Of a DNA stretch of 64,000 nucleotides, positions 1 to 8,743 are shown piece after piece. Each line of letters opens with the position of its first letter. Position 1 is the first letter of the stretch. The notes beneath the pieces are model-generated. The model ran no database searches, was not told where the DNA came from, and saw nothing but the letters and a program-made list of their open reading frames with translations. Position numbers and translations under genes: made by a program. Source of the DNA: Sphingopyxis sp. YR583 (GTDB lineage Bacteria > Pseudomonadota > Alphaproteobacteria > Sphingomonadales > Sphingomonadaceae); the NCBI RefSeq assembly GCF_900108295.1, contig NZ_FNWK01000004.1, forward strand, positions 1 to 64,000. Direction: 5' to 3'.

Positions 1-18
1 TGGGGTGGGAAGCAGACG

Positions 19-345
19 TTAGCCTAGTGACGACTTTTCCTGCCACCCTCCATTCGGCAGGCGCACCCACGCCGTATTTTGTCCCTCAAGGGACATCACC
101 GTTCCTGGTGCATGATCAATTTGTTCAACAAGGTGGTCCGCAAACCAGAATCCCTCAGCCAATTCTTTGAAGTGAACGTTGACGGCATAGTCATCCGCTA
201 AAATGCCCACCACTGCCACGTCAGTGACGGATGGCGTGGTATACCCAAATACTTGGCCTTCACGTCCAGCCAAGCCAAGCCGTTCGGTTTCTTCGGTGCG
301 TTTGATGCGCACGCGGTCTGCAAAGCCCATCATGCGCTCAAACAT
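19..345 (-). CDS. Conserved hypothetical protein, about 108 aa
   Basis: I do not recognise a named family. The protein is small, acidic and has no signal peptide or membrane segment. The N-terminal part has a DRVRI..T.ET..LGLAG..G pattern that looks like a small beta-barrel or SH3-like fold, and the C-terminal part is rich in Phe and Trp. The ATG at 345 is chosen because the pattern begins just after it. The frame stays open upstream to a TTG at 429, but that start would overlap the neighbouring exporter gene by 32 bases and would add an Arg/Cys-rich stretch. There is no clear ribosome binding site for either start. It lies downstream of the SMR gene on the same strand. Function unknown. Confidence 0.55.
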   Translation of the reverse strand: MFERMMGFADRVRIKRTEETERLGLAGREGQVFGYTTPSVTDVAVVGILADDYAVNVHFKELAEGFWFADHLVEQIDHAPGTVMSLEGQNTAWVRLPNGGWQEKSSLG

Positions 346-397
346 AACGCTATCGTCGATGTCTGCAATCGGTCGAAAGCTGCCGTCACATTCTCGA

Positions 398-718
398 TCA
401 GCTCGACGAAAACAGCTTGGTGCCCGCAACGCCGATGACGATCAGCGTCATGAAGCCGATCTGGACCGGGTTCACCTTCTCGTCGAACAACAATATGCCG
501 CCGATGATCACGCCGACCGCGCCAAGGCCGGTCCAGATTGCATAAGCGGTTCCCGCCGAAATGCCCCGCATCGCGAACGCCAGCAACGCCATGTTGAGGA
601 AGCTGAGCGATACGGGAACGGCGGATGCTTGCCACGTTCCGAGCGTCGCCGCCCATTTGAGGCTCAGCGCCCAGATGATTTCGGTAACAACGGCGATCGC
701 GAGGATGACCCACGCCAT
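398..718 (-). CDS. sugE: Small multidrug resistance (SMR) family exporter, SugE/Gdx-like
   Basis: A 106-residue inner membrane protein with four predicted helices, the usual SMR size. The essential glutamate is at residue 13 (TEIIWALSLK). Trp16 and Ala17 follow it, as in the guanidinium-exporting SugE/Gdx branch, and a lysine lies near the C-terminus (GTKLF). EmrE has Gly-Thr in place of Trp-Ala. Helix 3 carries the GTAYAIWTGLGAVG signature. The ATG at 718 is preferred over the TTG at 733 because GAAAGGAC lies at the right distance upstream of the ATG. The Gdx assignment is from motif recall; the G10 of typical Gdx is Val here, so the substrate is uncertain. Confidence 0.85.
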   Translation of the reverse strand: MAWVILAIAVVTEIIWALSLKWAATLGTWQASAVPVSLSFLNMALLAFAMRGISAGTAYAIWTGLGAVGVIIGGILLFDEKVNPVQIGFMTLIVIGVAGTKLFSSS

Positions 719-852
719 AAGACGTCCTTTCAAGTCGGCGGGCTCGAAAGGAAAGGGCGCAGCCGGAAACCCGGAAGAGGCTGCGCGGAAACAGGCGATG
801 TGGTGCGGCGCGCTCTAACGGCGGCGGCGCGAAATGGCAATGATCGGGGGGA

Positions 853-1467
853 TTAGCCGCCCAGCCAGCCCGTAACCTCGACCGCGACCTTGTTCGCAGC
901 GCGGGTCAGCGCCTCGCCGACGGGTTTCGCCTCGACTTTTCCTCCGATCGCCTCACGCGCTTCGAAACGGCGCTGCGTCACCGTCTTGCCGCCCGCCGAA
1001 ACCAGCATCGCCTGATAGACGACGACAACTTCGTTGGACGCGGCATCGACGCCGAATTCCATCAACTGCCCCGCAAGCTGCTCGCCCGGCGCGGTCAGAT
1101 ATTGCCCCTCGTCGAGCACGACGCGCGAGGTGCGCGCCGACACTGTTTCGGACACAAGTCGCTGGAAAAGGCGTGACGGCGCCTCGACCCATTGGGCGTC
1201 CTTCACATAGGTGACGCTCGATCCGTCCTGTTGCACCGGAATGCGCGTCGTGCGCAGCTTTTGCGGCGCGGTCGGGATCAGGATCGTCAGCGTTGCCGCT
1301 TCGGCAGCGGTACGCGCTCCGCCCGCGGCGGGTGCGGCATCGGCGTCGAGCGAGAGAAGGAAGGGCGGCGTCTTGCCACCCAGGCCGATGCAACCCGACA
1401 GCGAGGCGGCGGCAACGGCGGCGAGCAGCGGAGCACGAAAGCGGCGGATCATGAAGTCGGTCCTCAT
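853..1467 (-). CDS. ABC-type transport auxiliary lipoprotein (PqiC/ABC_trans_aux family)
   Basis: A 204-residue predicted lipoprotein. A basic n-region and a hydrophobic stretch end in the lipobox SLSGC, giving the lipidated Cys at residue 26. The mature part has the alpha/beta pattern of the PqiC/YmbA family, including the QRLVSETVSARTS region. It is the last gene of a four-gene operon with MlaE-, MlaF- and MlaD-like proteins, and its ATG overlaps the stop of the MCE gene in an ATGA. In such systems the lipoprotein is thought to sit at the outer membrane end of the phospholipid route, replacing soluble MlaC. That role is inferred from the operon. Confidence 0.85.
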   Translation of the reverse strand: MRTDFMIRRFRAPLLAAVAAASLSGCIGLGGKTPPFLLSLDADAAPAAGGARTAAEAATLTILIPTAPQKLRTTRIPVQQDGSSVTYVKDAQWVEAPSRLFQRLVSETVSARTSRVVLDEGQYLTAPGEQLAGQLMEFGVDAASNEVVVVYQAMLVSAGGKTVTQRRFEAREAIGGKVEAKPVGEALTRAANKVAVEVTGWLGG

Positions 1468-2405
1468 TCTTTATAGTCGGGCAGCTTGCTGCCGCCGATG
1501 ACGGCGCCGGCGCCCTGCTGGTCGAGCTTGTCGGTCAGGCTGGACAGCGAGGCGGAGGTGCGGCGGAGGTCGCGGATCAGCGCATTGGCTTCGGGAATCG
1601 TCGTTTCGCTGAAGGTCTTGAGGCCGGGCCGGGCGTCGCTGATCGCAGCCTCCAGCGTCGCCATCGACGCGTTGGCGGACTTCAGCGTGTCGCGCAGGTT
1701 GGCCATCGCCGGGTCGACATTGCGGTCGATCGTGCCCTGCGCCGACGCCGCGAGGCTACCGATCTGTTCGGCCGCCACGCCCGTCTGCTGGATCGCGATG
1801 CGGGTGTCGGCGAGCGCACGCTCGATCGCCGGGCCATTGCGCGCAAGGATCGCCGTCGATGCCTCGACATTTTTCAGGATGCCTCGGATGCTCGCCTGAT
1901 TTTCATCGTCGGCCAGTTCGGCCAGCCGCTCGCTCAGCGTCGACAGGCGCTGGAGCAATTGCGGCGCGGTGTTGAGCAGTTCGCCAAGGCCGCCGACGCG
2001 CGTCGGGATGACGGGTTTGCCCGCCGGACCCTTGTCGGCGATCGCCGGCGCGCCCTTTACCGCACCGTCGAGCGAGATTTGCGACACGCCGGTAAAGCCC
2101 ACGCCTTCGAGCGCGGCCGTCGTTCCCTGCAGGATCGGCACGCCTTCGTTGACCTCGATGCGCACGCGGACGAATTGCGGGTCGTCGGGCCACAGCGCGA
2201 TTTCGCGCACCTGTCCCGCGGGAACGCCGGAAAATTGAACCTGTGCGCCCTTGTTCAGTCCGTCGACCGACTGCTTGAAAAATATGTCATATTCGCGCTT
2301 CGTCCCGCCGCTGTCGTTCGCTAGCCAGACGACGAAAAAAGCGAGCGCCGCCGTGAAGAAGAGGACAAAGGCGCCGACGAGGACGTTGTTCGAGCGTGTT
2401 TCCAT
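1464..2405 (-). CDS. mlaD: MCE/MlaD family substrate-binding protein of lipid ABC transporter
   Basis: A 313-residue protein anchored by one N-terminal helix (about residues 8-29). It is followed by a single MCE domain (about 37-115; it begins YDIFFKQSVDGLNKGAQV and contains GVGFTGVSQISLDG). The C-terminal 180 residues are a long Ala/Leu/Arg-rich helical region with heptads. Known MlaD proteins form hexameric rings on the periplasmic face of MlaE. The long coiled tail, longer than in E. coli MlaD, suggests a needle-like periplasmic extension as in PqiB or YebT types, but that is inference. The gene lies 9 bases after mlaF. Confidence 0.9.
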   Translation of the reverse strand: METRSNNVLVGAFVLFFTAALAFFVVWLANDSGGTKREYDIFFKQSVDGLNKGAQVQFSGVPAGQVREIALWPDDPQFVRVRIEVNEGVPILQGTTAALEGVGFTGVSQISLDGAVKGAPAIADKGPAGKPVIPTRVGGLGELLNTAPQLLQRLSTLSERLAELADDENQASIRGILKNVEASTAILARNGPAIERALADTRIAIQQTGVAAEQIGSLAASAQGTIDRNVDPAMANLRDTLKSANASMATLEAAISDARPGLKTFSETTIPEANALIRDLRRTSASLSSLTDKLDQQGAGAVIGGSKLPDYKE

Positions 2406-2414
2406 CAGCTGTTC

Positions 2415-3269
2415 CTATCGCCGCTTCGCGGTTTGGTTCCCGCCCGCGGCAGCGCGGCCCCGGGGCCCGTTGAAATAATCCTGTATCCACGGATGCTCGG
2501 TGGCAAGCAGTTCCGGGATCGTGCCGACCGCAATCACCTTCTTTTCGGCCAAAACGGCCACCCGGTCGCAGGTCGCATAGAGCGAGTCGAGATCGTGGGT
2601 GATGAGGAAGACGGTGAGACCCATCGTGTCGGCCAGCTCGCGGATGAGCTCGTCGAACTTCGCGGCGCCGATCGGGTCGAGTCCCGCCGTCGGTTCGTCG
2701 AGGAAGAGCAGCGCGGGATCGAGCGCAAGCGCGCGCGCGAGGCCCGCGCGCTTGACCATCCCGCCCGACAGCTCGGCGGGATATTTGGGGCCTGCGTCGG
2801 GGGGCAGGCCGACCATGGCGACCTTGTACGCCGCGATTTCGTCGAGCAGCCGCTGGTCGAGCCGCGGATAATATTCGCGCAGGGGAACCTGGATATTCTC
2901 GGCGACGCTCAGCGTCGAGAAGAGCGCGCCGCCCTGGAACATCACGCCCCAGCGTCGGCGCAGGTCGCGCGATTCCTCTTCATTGGCGATCGTGTCGAGC
3001 GTCTTGCCATAAACCTCGATCTCGCCCGCGGTCGGCGTCTGGAGCCCGATGATCGAACGCATCAGAACTGACTTGCCAGTGCCCGATCCGCCAACGACGC
3101 CGAGGATTTCGCCCGACCGGACGTCGAGGTCCAGATCCTCGTGGACCACGGCATCGCCGAACTGGTTCTTCAGCCCGCGGATACAGATCGCCGTTTCGAA
3201 CTTTTCGGGCCGCACTGCGTCGGCGGCGGCAAGCTCTTCCTTGATTTCCTGTTCGACCTCTTCGCTCAT
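2415..3269 (-). CDS. mlaF: Lipid ABC transporter ATP-binding protein (MlaF-like)
   Basis: A 284-residue ABC ATPase. The Walker A motif GGSGTGKS is near residues 60-67, the signature is LSGGM, Walker B is LLFLDEPTAGLDP, and the H-loop is LITHDLDS. LSGGM is typical of the Mla/Mkl ATPases. The ATG at 3269 shares one base with the stop of the permease gene (TGATG). A GGAATTG lies just upstream and the protein then starts at MSEEVEQ. An in-frame ATG at 3278 is the only near alternative. The open frame further upstream is a shadow of mlaE. It powers lipid transport between the outer and inner membranes together with its operon neighbours. Confidence 0.93.
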   Translation of the reverse strand: MSEEVEQEIKEELAAADAVRPEKFETAICIRGLKNQFGDAVVHEDLDLDVRSGEILGVVGGSGTGKSVLMRSIIGLQTPTAGEIEVYGKTLDTIANEEESRDLRRRWGVMFQGGALFSTLSVAENIQVPLREYYPRLDQRLLDEIAAYKVAMVGLPPDAGPKYPAELSGGMVKRAGLARALALDPALLFLDEPTAGLDPIGAAKFDELIRELADTMGLTVFLITHDLDSLYATCDRVAVLAEKKVIAVGTIPELLATEHPWIQDYFNGPRGRAAAGGNQTAKRR

Positions 3270-4375
3270 CAATTCCATCCCAGCGAAGAGAAGAAGACGG
3301 CGAACATGGCGTCGAGGACGATGACGAGGAAGATCGCGGCGACCACGGCGGACGTCGTGCGCTGGCCGACCTCTTCGGCATTCTGGCGCACCTGCATGCC
3401 TTCGTAACAACCGGTGACGCCGATCAATATGCCGAACACCGGCGCCTTGATCAGCATGATGTAGAAATCGGTCATCGGGATGATTTCGCGCAGCCGCTGA
3501 ATATAGGTGAGCGGCGGGATGTCGAGCCCGATCCAGACAAAGGCGCCGCCGCCCGCGATAGCGCACAGGCTGGCGTAAAAGCCGAGCAGGGGCATGGTGA
3601 TTGTCGATGCGGCGACGCGCGGCAGCACGATCGCCTCCATCGGCGACACGCCGATCGTGCGCATCGCGTCAACCTCTTCGGTCAGCTTCATCGTCCCGAT
3701 CTGCGCGGCGAAGGCCGATCCCGATCGGCCCGCGACCATGATCGCCGTCATCAGCAGCCCAAGCTCGCGGATCGAGGCACGGCCGACGAGATTGATCGTG
3801 AACACCTCCAGCCCGAACTGCTCGAGCTGTACCGCGCCCTGCTGCGCGATGACGATGCCGATCAGGAAACTCATCAGCCCGATGATGGGCAGCGCATCGA
3901 CGCCGACGGTCTGGAACCGCGTGACGACGGCATTCCAGCGCAGGCGGCGCCGCGCGCGAATCTGGGTGCCGAGCGCGATGATCATCGCGCCGAAAAAGCC
4001 GACGATCCCCACCAGCTCGTGCCAGATCGCCGTGCTGGCGGTTCCGACTTGTTCGAGCATGCGGGCCCACGCCGGACGGCGATCGCGGTGGACGCGATAT
4101 TCGCTCTTGTCGGCGGCGAGCGCGTCGAGCAGACGCTGCGCTTCCGGGCTGGCGCCGACGACCTTCGCGCCATGTTCGTTGACCGTGCGCGTGACGATCC
4201 ACGCACCGACGGTATCGATCCGTTCGAGTGCCGAGAGATCGAGCGTTGCGATCGGGCCGAGTGCATCGAGCCGTGCGGGAACGTCGCCCAGACGCGCAAG
4301 CGTCAACCGGCCGGTGAAGCGAACTTCGGCGCCGTCGGCACCGTCGCTATATTCGAAATCCGCCCTGGCCACCAT
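3269..4375 (-). CDS. mlaE: STAS-MlaE fusion: lipid ABC transporter permease
   Basis: A 368-residue protein with two parts. Residues 1-95 form a STAS-like domain (LSALERIDTVGAW), the role played by separate MlaB in E. coli. Residues about 110-368 form an MlaE permease with five to six helices and the family motifs FLIGIVIAQQGA, MVAGRSGSAFAAQIGTM and EVDAMRTIGVSP. It is the first gene of a permease, ATPase, MCE, lipoprotein operon. Fused STAS-MlaE is seen in other alphaproteobacteria. It faces a HAD phosphatase gene across about 100 bases, so the operon promoter probably lies in 4376-4477. There is no MlaA gene in view. Confidence 0.93.
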   Translation of the reverse strand: MVARADFEYSDGADGAEVRFTGRLTLARLGDVPARLDALGPIATLDLSALERIDTVGAWIVTRTVNEHGAKVVGASPEAQRLLDALAADKSEYRVHRDRRPAWARMLEQVGTASTAIWHELVGIVGFFGAMIIALGTQIRARRRLRWNAVVTRFQTVGVDALPIIGLMSFLIGIVIAQQGAVQLEQFGLEVFTINLVGRASIRELGLLMTAIMVAGRSGSAFAAQIGTMKLTEEVDAMRTIGVSPMEAIVLPRVAASTITMPLLGFYASLCAIAGGGAFVWIGLDIPPLTYIQRLREIIPMTDFYIMLIKAPVFGILIGVTGCYEGMQVRQNAEEVGQRTTSAVVAAIFLVIVLDAMFAVFFSSLGWN

Positions 4376-4477
4376 CGTGCGGAGGACACTGGCTTATTTG
4401 CCCCTCCACGGCAAGTGAATCCATGGTCCAGCTTGTCAGGCCTTGGCCGCGATACAGGGCCACACTATGGGTGAGGG

Positions 4478-5203
4478 ATGGAAGACCCGCTAGCCACGCC
4501 GACCCCCGATTATGCGCACCGCGTCGCGATGTACGACATGGACAGAACGATAACGCGCTCAGGGACTTATAGCGGGTTCCTCATGCATGTTGCGCAGCGG
4601 CGCCAGCAATGGCGGCTTTTGTTGCTGCCGTTCGTCGGGCTGGCCGGCGCGGCCTATTCGCTGCGCCTGATCGACCGATCGCGATTGAAGGCGATCAACC
4701 TCCGGCTGCTCGTCGGCAAGCGCTTTCGCCGGACCGAAATCGCGCCACTCGCCGAAAGCTATGCCGACAAGGTCGTTGCGCGCGGGTTACATTCGGCGGC
4801 GCTCGAACAGATCGCCGCCGACCGCGAGGCGGGTTACCGGCTGCTGCTGGCGACCGCGTCCTTTCACCTTTATGTCGACGCGATCGCGCGGCGGCTCGGG
4901 ATCGACGATGTGCTCGCGACCCAGCTCGACGAGCCCGACGGCGCCGATCATATCCACGCGCGGCTTGCGGGCGACAATTGTTATGGCGAGGCGAAGTTCG
5001 CGCGCATTTCGGATTGGCTCGCGGCCAACGAAATCACGCGCGAGGCGGCGCATGTCCGTGCTTATTCGGATCATGTCTCCGACCACCCGATGCTGCATTT
5101 CGCCGACGAAGCGGTCGCGACGACGCCGTCGCGCAAGCTGAAACTGCTTGCGCCGCAAATGGGCTGGCAGGTCGTCGACTGGCGCGCGCGGCGCGGTCGT
5201 TAA
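4478..5203 (+). CDS. HAD superfamily subfamily IB phosphatase
   Basis: A 241-residue HAD-IB hydrolase. The nucleophile motif is DMDRT (Asp20 and Asp22), motif II Ser/Thr lies in LLATAS, a lysine follows in EAKFARI, and the acidic motif IV is SDHVSDHPML. The hydrophobic run LLLLPFVGLAG near residues 48-60 may be part of the cap or a weak membrane anchor. Relatives include SerB-like phosphatases and phospholipid-precursor phosphatases. The substrate cannot be read from sequence. It ends tail to tail with the next gene, sharing the four bases TTAA so that each strand reads TAA. Confidence 0.8.
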   Translation: MEDPLATPTPDYAHRVAMYDMDRTITRSGTYSGFLMHVAQRRQQWRLLLLPFVGLAGAAYSLRLIDRSRLKAINLRLLVGKRFRRTEIAPLAESYADKVVARGLHSAALEQIAADREAGYRLLLATASFHLYVDAIARRLGIDDVLATQLDEPDGADHIHARLAGDNCYGEAKFARISDWLAANEITREAAHVRAYSDHVSDHPMLHFADEAVATTPSRKLKLLAPQMGWQVVDWRARRGR

Positions 5204-6492
5204 ACCGCGTCGAGCGCCTGCGCGAAGTCGGCGATCAGATCGTCGGGATCCTCGATGCCGATCGACACGCGCACCAGATTGTCGGTGATGCCGAGTGCTT
5301 TCTTGCGCTCGTCGGGAACCGACAGGTGCGTCATCGCCGCGGGATGGCTTGCAAGTGTTTCGGTGCCGCCGAGGCTGACCGCGAGCTTGGCGATCTTGAG
5401 CGCGTCGAGGAAGCGGAAGCTCTCGGCTTCGCCGCCCTTTATGAAGAGCGAGAAGGTCGATCCGGCGCCGGTGCAGTGGCGGTCGTAGATGTCCTTCTGC
5501 CGCGCATCCTGAATGAAGCCGAGATAGCCGAGGCCCTCGACCTTCGGATGGTCGCGGAGGAAGGTGCAGACCTTCAGCGCATTTTCGCCCGCGCGGCTCA
5601 TGCGCAGTTCGAGCGTCTCAAGGCTGCGCAGCAGCATCCACGCGGTGTTGGGGTCGCAAATCGTGCCGATCGTGTTGCGCATTGGGCGGATGATGTTGAG
5701 CAGGCGCTGATCGCCCGACACGCCGCCCGCGACGAGGTCCGAATGGCCACCGGCATATTTGGTCAGGCTGTAGACGACGAGTTCGGCGCCCTGCCGGATC
5801 GGCTTCTGCCACAGCGGGCCGAGAAAGGTGTTGTCGATCGCGATCGGCGGCTGCTGCTCGCCGGGGAAAGCGGCATCGCGTGCGGCGCGGACGGCCTCGA
5901 CATCGACGAGCGCGTTGGTCGGATTGGCCGGACTTTCGAGATAGACGAGCGCGACCTTGCCACCCTTTTCGTCGGCGAGCGTTTGCGCGCGCACCAGGAT
6001 CGCGTCGATTTCCTCGCGCGTCGCGCCCGCAGGGAAGTCGAGGAAGCTGACGCCGAAGCGCGACAGGATGCGAGCGATCAGCGTTTCGGTCGCGGCATAG
6101 AGCGGACCCGAATGGACGATCACGTCATTCTGGCCGACGAGCGCGAGGAGCAGGGTCGCGATCGCCGACATGCCGCTGGAGAAGACGAGGCTGTCGTCGG
6201 CGCCGTCCCAGACCGCAAGGCGGTCTTCGAGGATTTCCTGGTTCGGACCGTTGAAGCGCGAATAAACGAGGCCGTCGGCGGGGCCTTCGCGCTTGCCGGT
6301 GATATGTTCGAAGAAACGCTTGCCCGCGGCGGCGCTTTCGAAGGCGAAGGTCGAGGTCAGGAAGATCGGCGGCTTCAGCGAGCCTTCGGACAGCGTCGGA
6401 TCATAGCCGAGTCCCATCATCAGCGTGGCGGGGCTAAGGTCGCGATCGCCGATTTTCTTGGTATTCGTCTTGGGTTTGCCGCGCATGGCCAT
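5200..6492 (-). CDS. Cystathionine gamma-synthase family PLP enzyme (Cys/Met metabolism)
   Basis: A 430-residue fold-type I PLP enzyme of the Cys/Met metabolism family. The Schiff-base lysine is Lys245 in YSLTKYAGGHSD. Other landmarks are the YSRFNGPNQ substrate loop, FSSGMSA around residue 105, and IAIDNTF before the lysine. Family members carry out gamma-replacement or gamma-elimination, such as cystathionine gamma-synthase, O-acylhomoserine sulfhydrylase and methionine gamma-lyase. The N-terminal half resembles the alphaproteobacterial cystathionine gamma-synthase family proteins, but the exact reaction is open. AAGGAG lies upstream of the ATG at 6492. It is the last gene of the minus-strand run from lgt. 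Confidence 0.87.
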   Translation of the reverse strand: MAMRGKPKTNTKKIGDRDLSPATLMMGLGYDPTLSEGSLKPPIFLTSTFAFESAAAGKRFFEHITGKREGPADGLVYSRFNGPNQEILEDRLAVWDGADDSLVFSSGMSAIATLLLALVGQNDVIVHSGPLYAATETLIARILSRFGVSFLDFPAGATREEIDAILVRAQTLADEKGGKVALVYLESPANPTNALVDVEAVRAARDAAFPGEQQPPIAIDNTFLGPLWQKPIRQGAELVVYSLTKYAGGHSDLVAGGVSGDQRLLNIIRPMRNTIGTICDPNTAWMLLRSLETLELRMSRAGENALKVCTFLRDHPKVEGLGYLGFIQDARQKDIYDRHCTGAGSTFSLFIKGGEAESFRFLDALKIAKLAVSLGGTETLASHPAAMTHLSVPDERKKALGITDNLVRVSIGIEDPDDLIADFAQALDAV

Positions 6493-6561
6493 GGGGGATG
6501 CTCCTTGAGTGTTGCCGCCCTTATAGCGCCCCAGGTTTCGTTTGAAACTATATTGCGCGGC

Positions 6562-7968
6562 TCATCCCACCATGGCGATGGCCCAGATCACCCCGATCAG
6601 CAGCGGAACGCCGATGATGTCTAGCGCCAGCCCGGCCTTCAATATGCGCGGTAGCGCGATGTGCCCCGTCGCCCAGGCCAGCGCATTCGGACCGGTGCCT
6701 GACGGCAGCATGAAGCCCCAGCTTGCGGCCATCGCAACGGGCAGGGCGAGCAATATTGGATCGACACCGGTTGCGGCGATCAGCGCCGCCAGTACGGGCA
6801 TGATCCCGCTAGCGGTTGCGACATTGCTGGCAAATTCGGTGATCAGGATGGTGAGCGCGACGATCGTCGCCGCGAGCAGGATCGTCGGGACGCTGCCGAG
6901 CGGGGCGAGAACCGCGCCGAGCCACGCGGCGAGGCCGCTCGCGGTTATCGCTGCGGCGAGCGCAAGACCGCCGCCGAACATCATGATGACGCCCCACGGT
7001 GCGCGGTCGGCCTCTTTCCAGAGCAACAGCGGCCGGCCGGTGCCGTCGGGCAGGATGAAAAGCAACAGGCTTCCGGCAACCGCGATCGTGCCGTCGGTCA
7101 GCGCCCCCTTGGGCAGCATCGGTTCGAGCCATGGCTGCGCGATCCAGGCGATCAGCACGAGCAGGAAAATCGGGACGACGCGGCGTTCGGCGGTCGACCA
7201 GATCGCCTGATTGCCCAGCGCCGCGGCAGCCGCAGTGCCGTCGAAAGGATGGTCGGCAAGCCGCTGGACACGGGCGAGAATCCACATTGCGATCGGGGTC
7301 GACAGCAGGACGATGGGGACACCGTAAATCGCCCAGTCGAGGAAAGAGATACGGAGGTCGAGCGCCTTTTCGATGAGCGCCGCTGCGATGGCATTGGTCG
7401 GGCTGCCCACGAGTGTGCCGAGCCCGCCGATCGATGCCGCGAAGGCGATGCCCATCATAACCGCACCGGCGAACCCTTCGGTTTCACCCTCCCGAACCCC
7501 GCCGGCGCGCACGACGGCGAGCGCGATCGGGATCATGATAAGCGCGGTCGAGGTGTTCGAGATGAACATGCTGAGCAGCGCGGTTGCCGCCATGAAGGCG
7601 AAGAGCAGGCCCGACGCGGTCGGCGACGCACGCTTGAGAAGGGCGAGCGCAAGCCGCCGGTGCAGTCCGACGCGCTCGATTGCGAGCGCAAGGAAGGCGC
7701 CGCCAAGGATCAGGAACAGGATCGGCGAATAATATTCCTTCGCGATCGCATTCGCATCCATGACGCCGAAGGCTGGCACGGTCAGGAAGGGAATAAGCGC
7801 GGTGACGGTCAGCGGCAGCGCCTCGGTCATCCACCAGATCGCCATCAATACGGTCAGCGCGGCAACGCGCCATGCCGTCAGTTCCATGCCCGCGGGGGCA
7901 GGAAGCAGGAGCATGATGCAAAAGACGACGAGCCCGCCGATCAATCCCAACCAGCGCGTGCGCGTCAT
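6562..7968 (-). CDS. SLC13/DASS family anion permease
   Basis: A 468-residue transporter with about 11-12 hydrophobic segments. Both SNT signatures of the divalent anion:Na+ symporter family are visible: SNTSTALIMIP in the first half and TEFASNVATAS in the second, matching the inverted-repeat architecture that binds Na+ and the carboxylate. The region WWMTEALPLTVTALIPF and the C-terminal LPSGTGPNALAW are also typical. Likely cargo is a C4-dicarboxylate, citrate or sulfate-like anion in symport with Na+; sequence alone does not decide. It starts seven bases after pgeF and probably shares its transcript. Confidence 0.88.
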   Translation of the reverse strand: MTRTRWLGLIGGLVVFCIMLLLPAPAGMELTAWRVAALTVLMAIWWMTEALPLTVTALIPFLTVPAFGVMDANAIAKEYYSPILFLILGGAFLALAIERVGLHRRLALALLKRASPTASGLLFAFMAATALLSMFISNTSTALIMIPIALAVVRAGGVREGETEGFAGAVMMGIAFAASIGGLGTLVGSPTNAIAAALIEKALDLRISFLDWAIYGVPIVLLSTPIAMWILARVQRLADHPFDGTAAAAALGNQAIWSTAERRVVPIFLLVLIAWIAQPWLEPMLPKGALTDGTIAVAGSLLLFILPDGTGRPLLLWKEADRAPWGVIMMFGGGLALAAAITASGLAAWLGAVLAPLGSVPTILLAATIVALTILITEFASNVATASGIMPVLAALIAATGVDPILLALPVAMAASWGFMLPSGTGPNALAWATGHIALPRILKAGLALDIIGVPLLIGVIWAIAMVG

Positions 7969-7975
7969 CGACCCT

Positions 7976-8743
7976 TTATCCTCCCCGCAGTCCGATCACC
8001 GACAATTGGCGGCCATAGGTGTTTTCCCCTTTGTGGCACGCGCGGCGATAGCTGAAATAGTCGTCGGCTTCGGCATAGGTGTCCTGTCCGCCGATGGCAA
8101 TTCGCGTCACGCCCGCCGCAGCGAGCCGCGCCGCGACATAGGCGGCGATGTCGAACATCGCATGGCCGGGCTTGCCGGCGGCAAAAAAGCGTTCGTTTGC
8201 TGGGTCGTCCACGACGAAGCGCTGAACGAAAGCGTCGTCGACTTCATAGGAGGCGCGCGCGATGCACGGACCGATCGCGACGGCGATATTGGCGCGGCTG
8301 GCGCCAAGGCTTTCCATCGCATCGAGTGTCGCGTCGGTGACCCCGGCGATCGCGCCTTTCCATCCGGCATGCGCCGCGCCGACCACCCCGGCCGCGCGAT
8401 CGGCAAACAGCACCGGGACGCAGTCGGCGGTCAATATGCCGAGCAAGATGCCGGGCGTGCCCGTGGCAAGTGCGTCAGCCTCGGGCCGCGCCGCAAGGTC
8501 GGTGTCGCTATCGACGATGACGCAGCGATTGCCGTGGACCTGATAGAGGCCGGTCAGCGTCGCTCCCGGTAGTACGGCGTCGGCGACGCGCCGCCGATTC
8601 TCGGCGATCAACGCCGAATCGTCGCCCGAACCGAGGCCGCAGTTGAGCGAGGAGAGTTCGCCCGTCGACACCCCGCCACGGCGCCCAAAGAAGCCGTGCG
8701 GGACGCCGTCCAGCGGCGCGGCGGTGACGAAGGGCGCGGTCAC
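7976..8743 (-). CDS. pgeF: Peptidoglycan editing factor PgeF (YfiH, laccase-domain)
   Basis: A 255-residue protein of the Cu-oxidase_4/YfiH family, the normal size. The three metal-site elements are present: His in LYQVHGNR, Cys in ILTADCVPVLF and His in AAHAGWKGAI. The E. coli enzyme removes L-Ser misincorporated in place of L-Ala in UDP-MurNAc peptides, and some homologues were called polyphenol oxidases. The ATG overlaps the stop of the GNAT gene as ATGA. It belongs to a translationally coupled run with lgt and midA, which fits a cell-envelope role. Confidence 0.92.
   Translation of the reverse strand: MTAPFVTAAPLDGVPHGFFGRRGGVSTGELSSLNCGLGSGDDSALIAENRRRVADAVLPGATLTGLYQVHGNRCVIVDSDTDLAARPEADALATGTPGILLGILTADCVPVLFADRAAGVVGAAHAGWKGAIAGVTDATLDAMESLGASRANIAVAIGPCIARASYEVDDAFVQRFVVDDPANERFFAAGKPGHAMFDIAAYVAARLAAAGVTRIAIGGQDTYAEADDYFSYRRACHKGENTYGRQLSVIGLRGG

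Noticed and set aside
346-429. N-terminal extension of the first hypothetical gene to a TTG
   Set aside because: It would overlap the exporter gene and give a Cys/Arg-rich stretch without a ribosome site; the conserved-looking part begins at 345.
3270-3566. N-terminal extension of the mlaF frame
   Set aside because: These residues are His/Arg-rich, lie within mlaE out of frame, and are not part of the ABC ATPase family; the ATG at 3269 fits better.
4609-6624. A 671-codon open frame on the plus strand
   Set aside because: It runs over the HAD and cystathionine gamma-synthase-family genes in the wrong frame and is Arg/Asp-rich with no family pattern. GC-rich DNA commonly keeps such shadow frames open.
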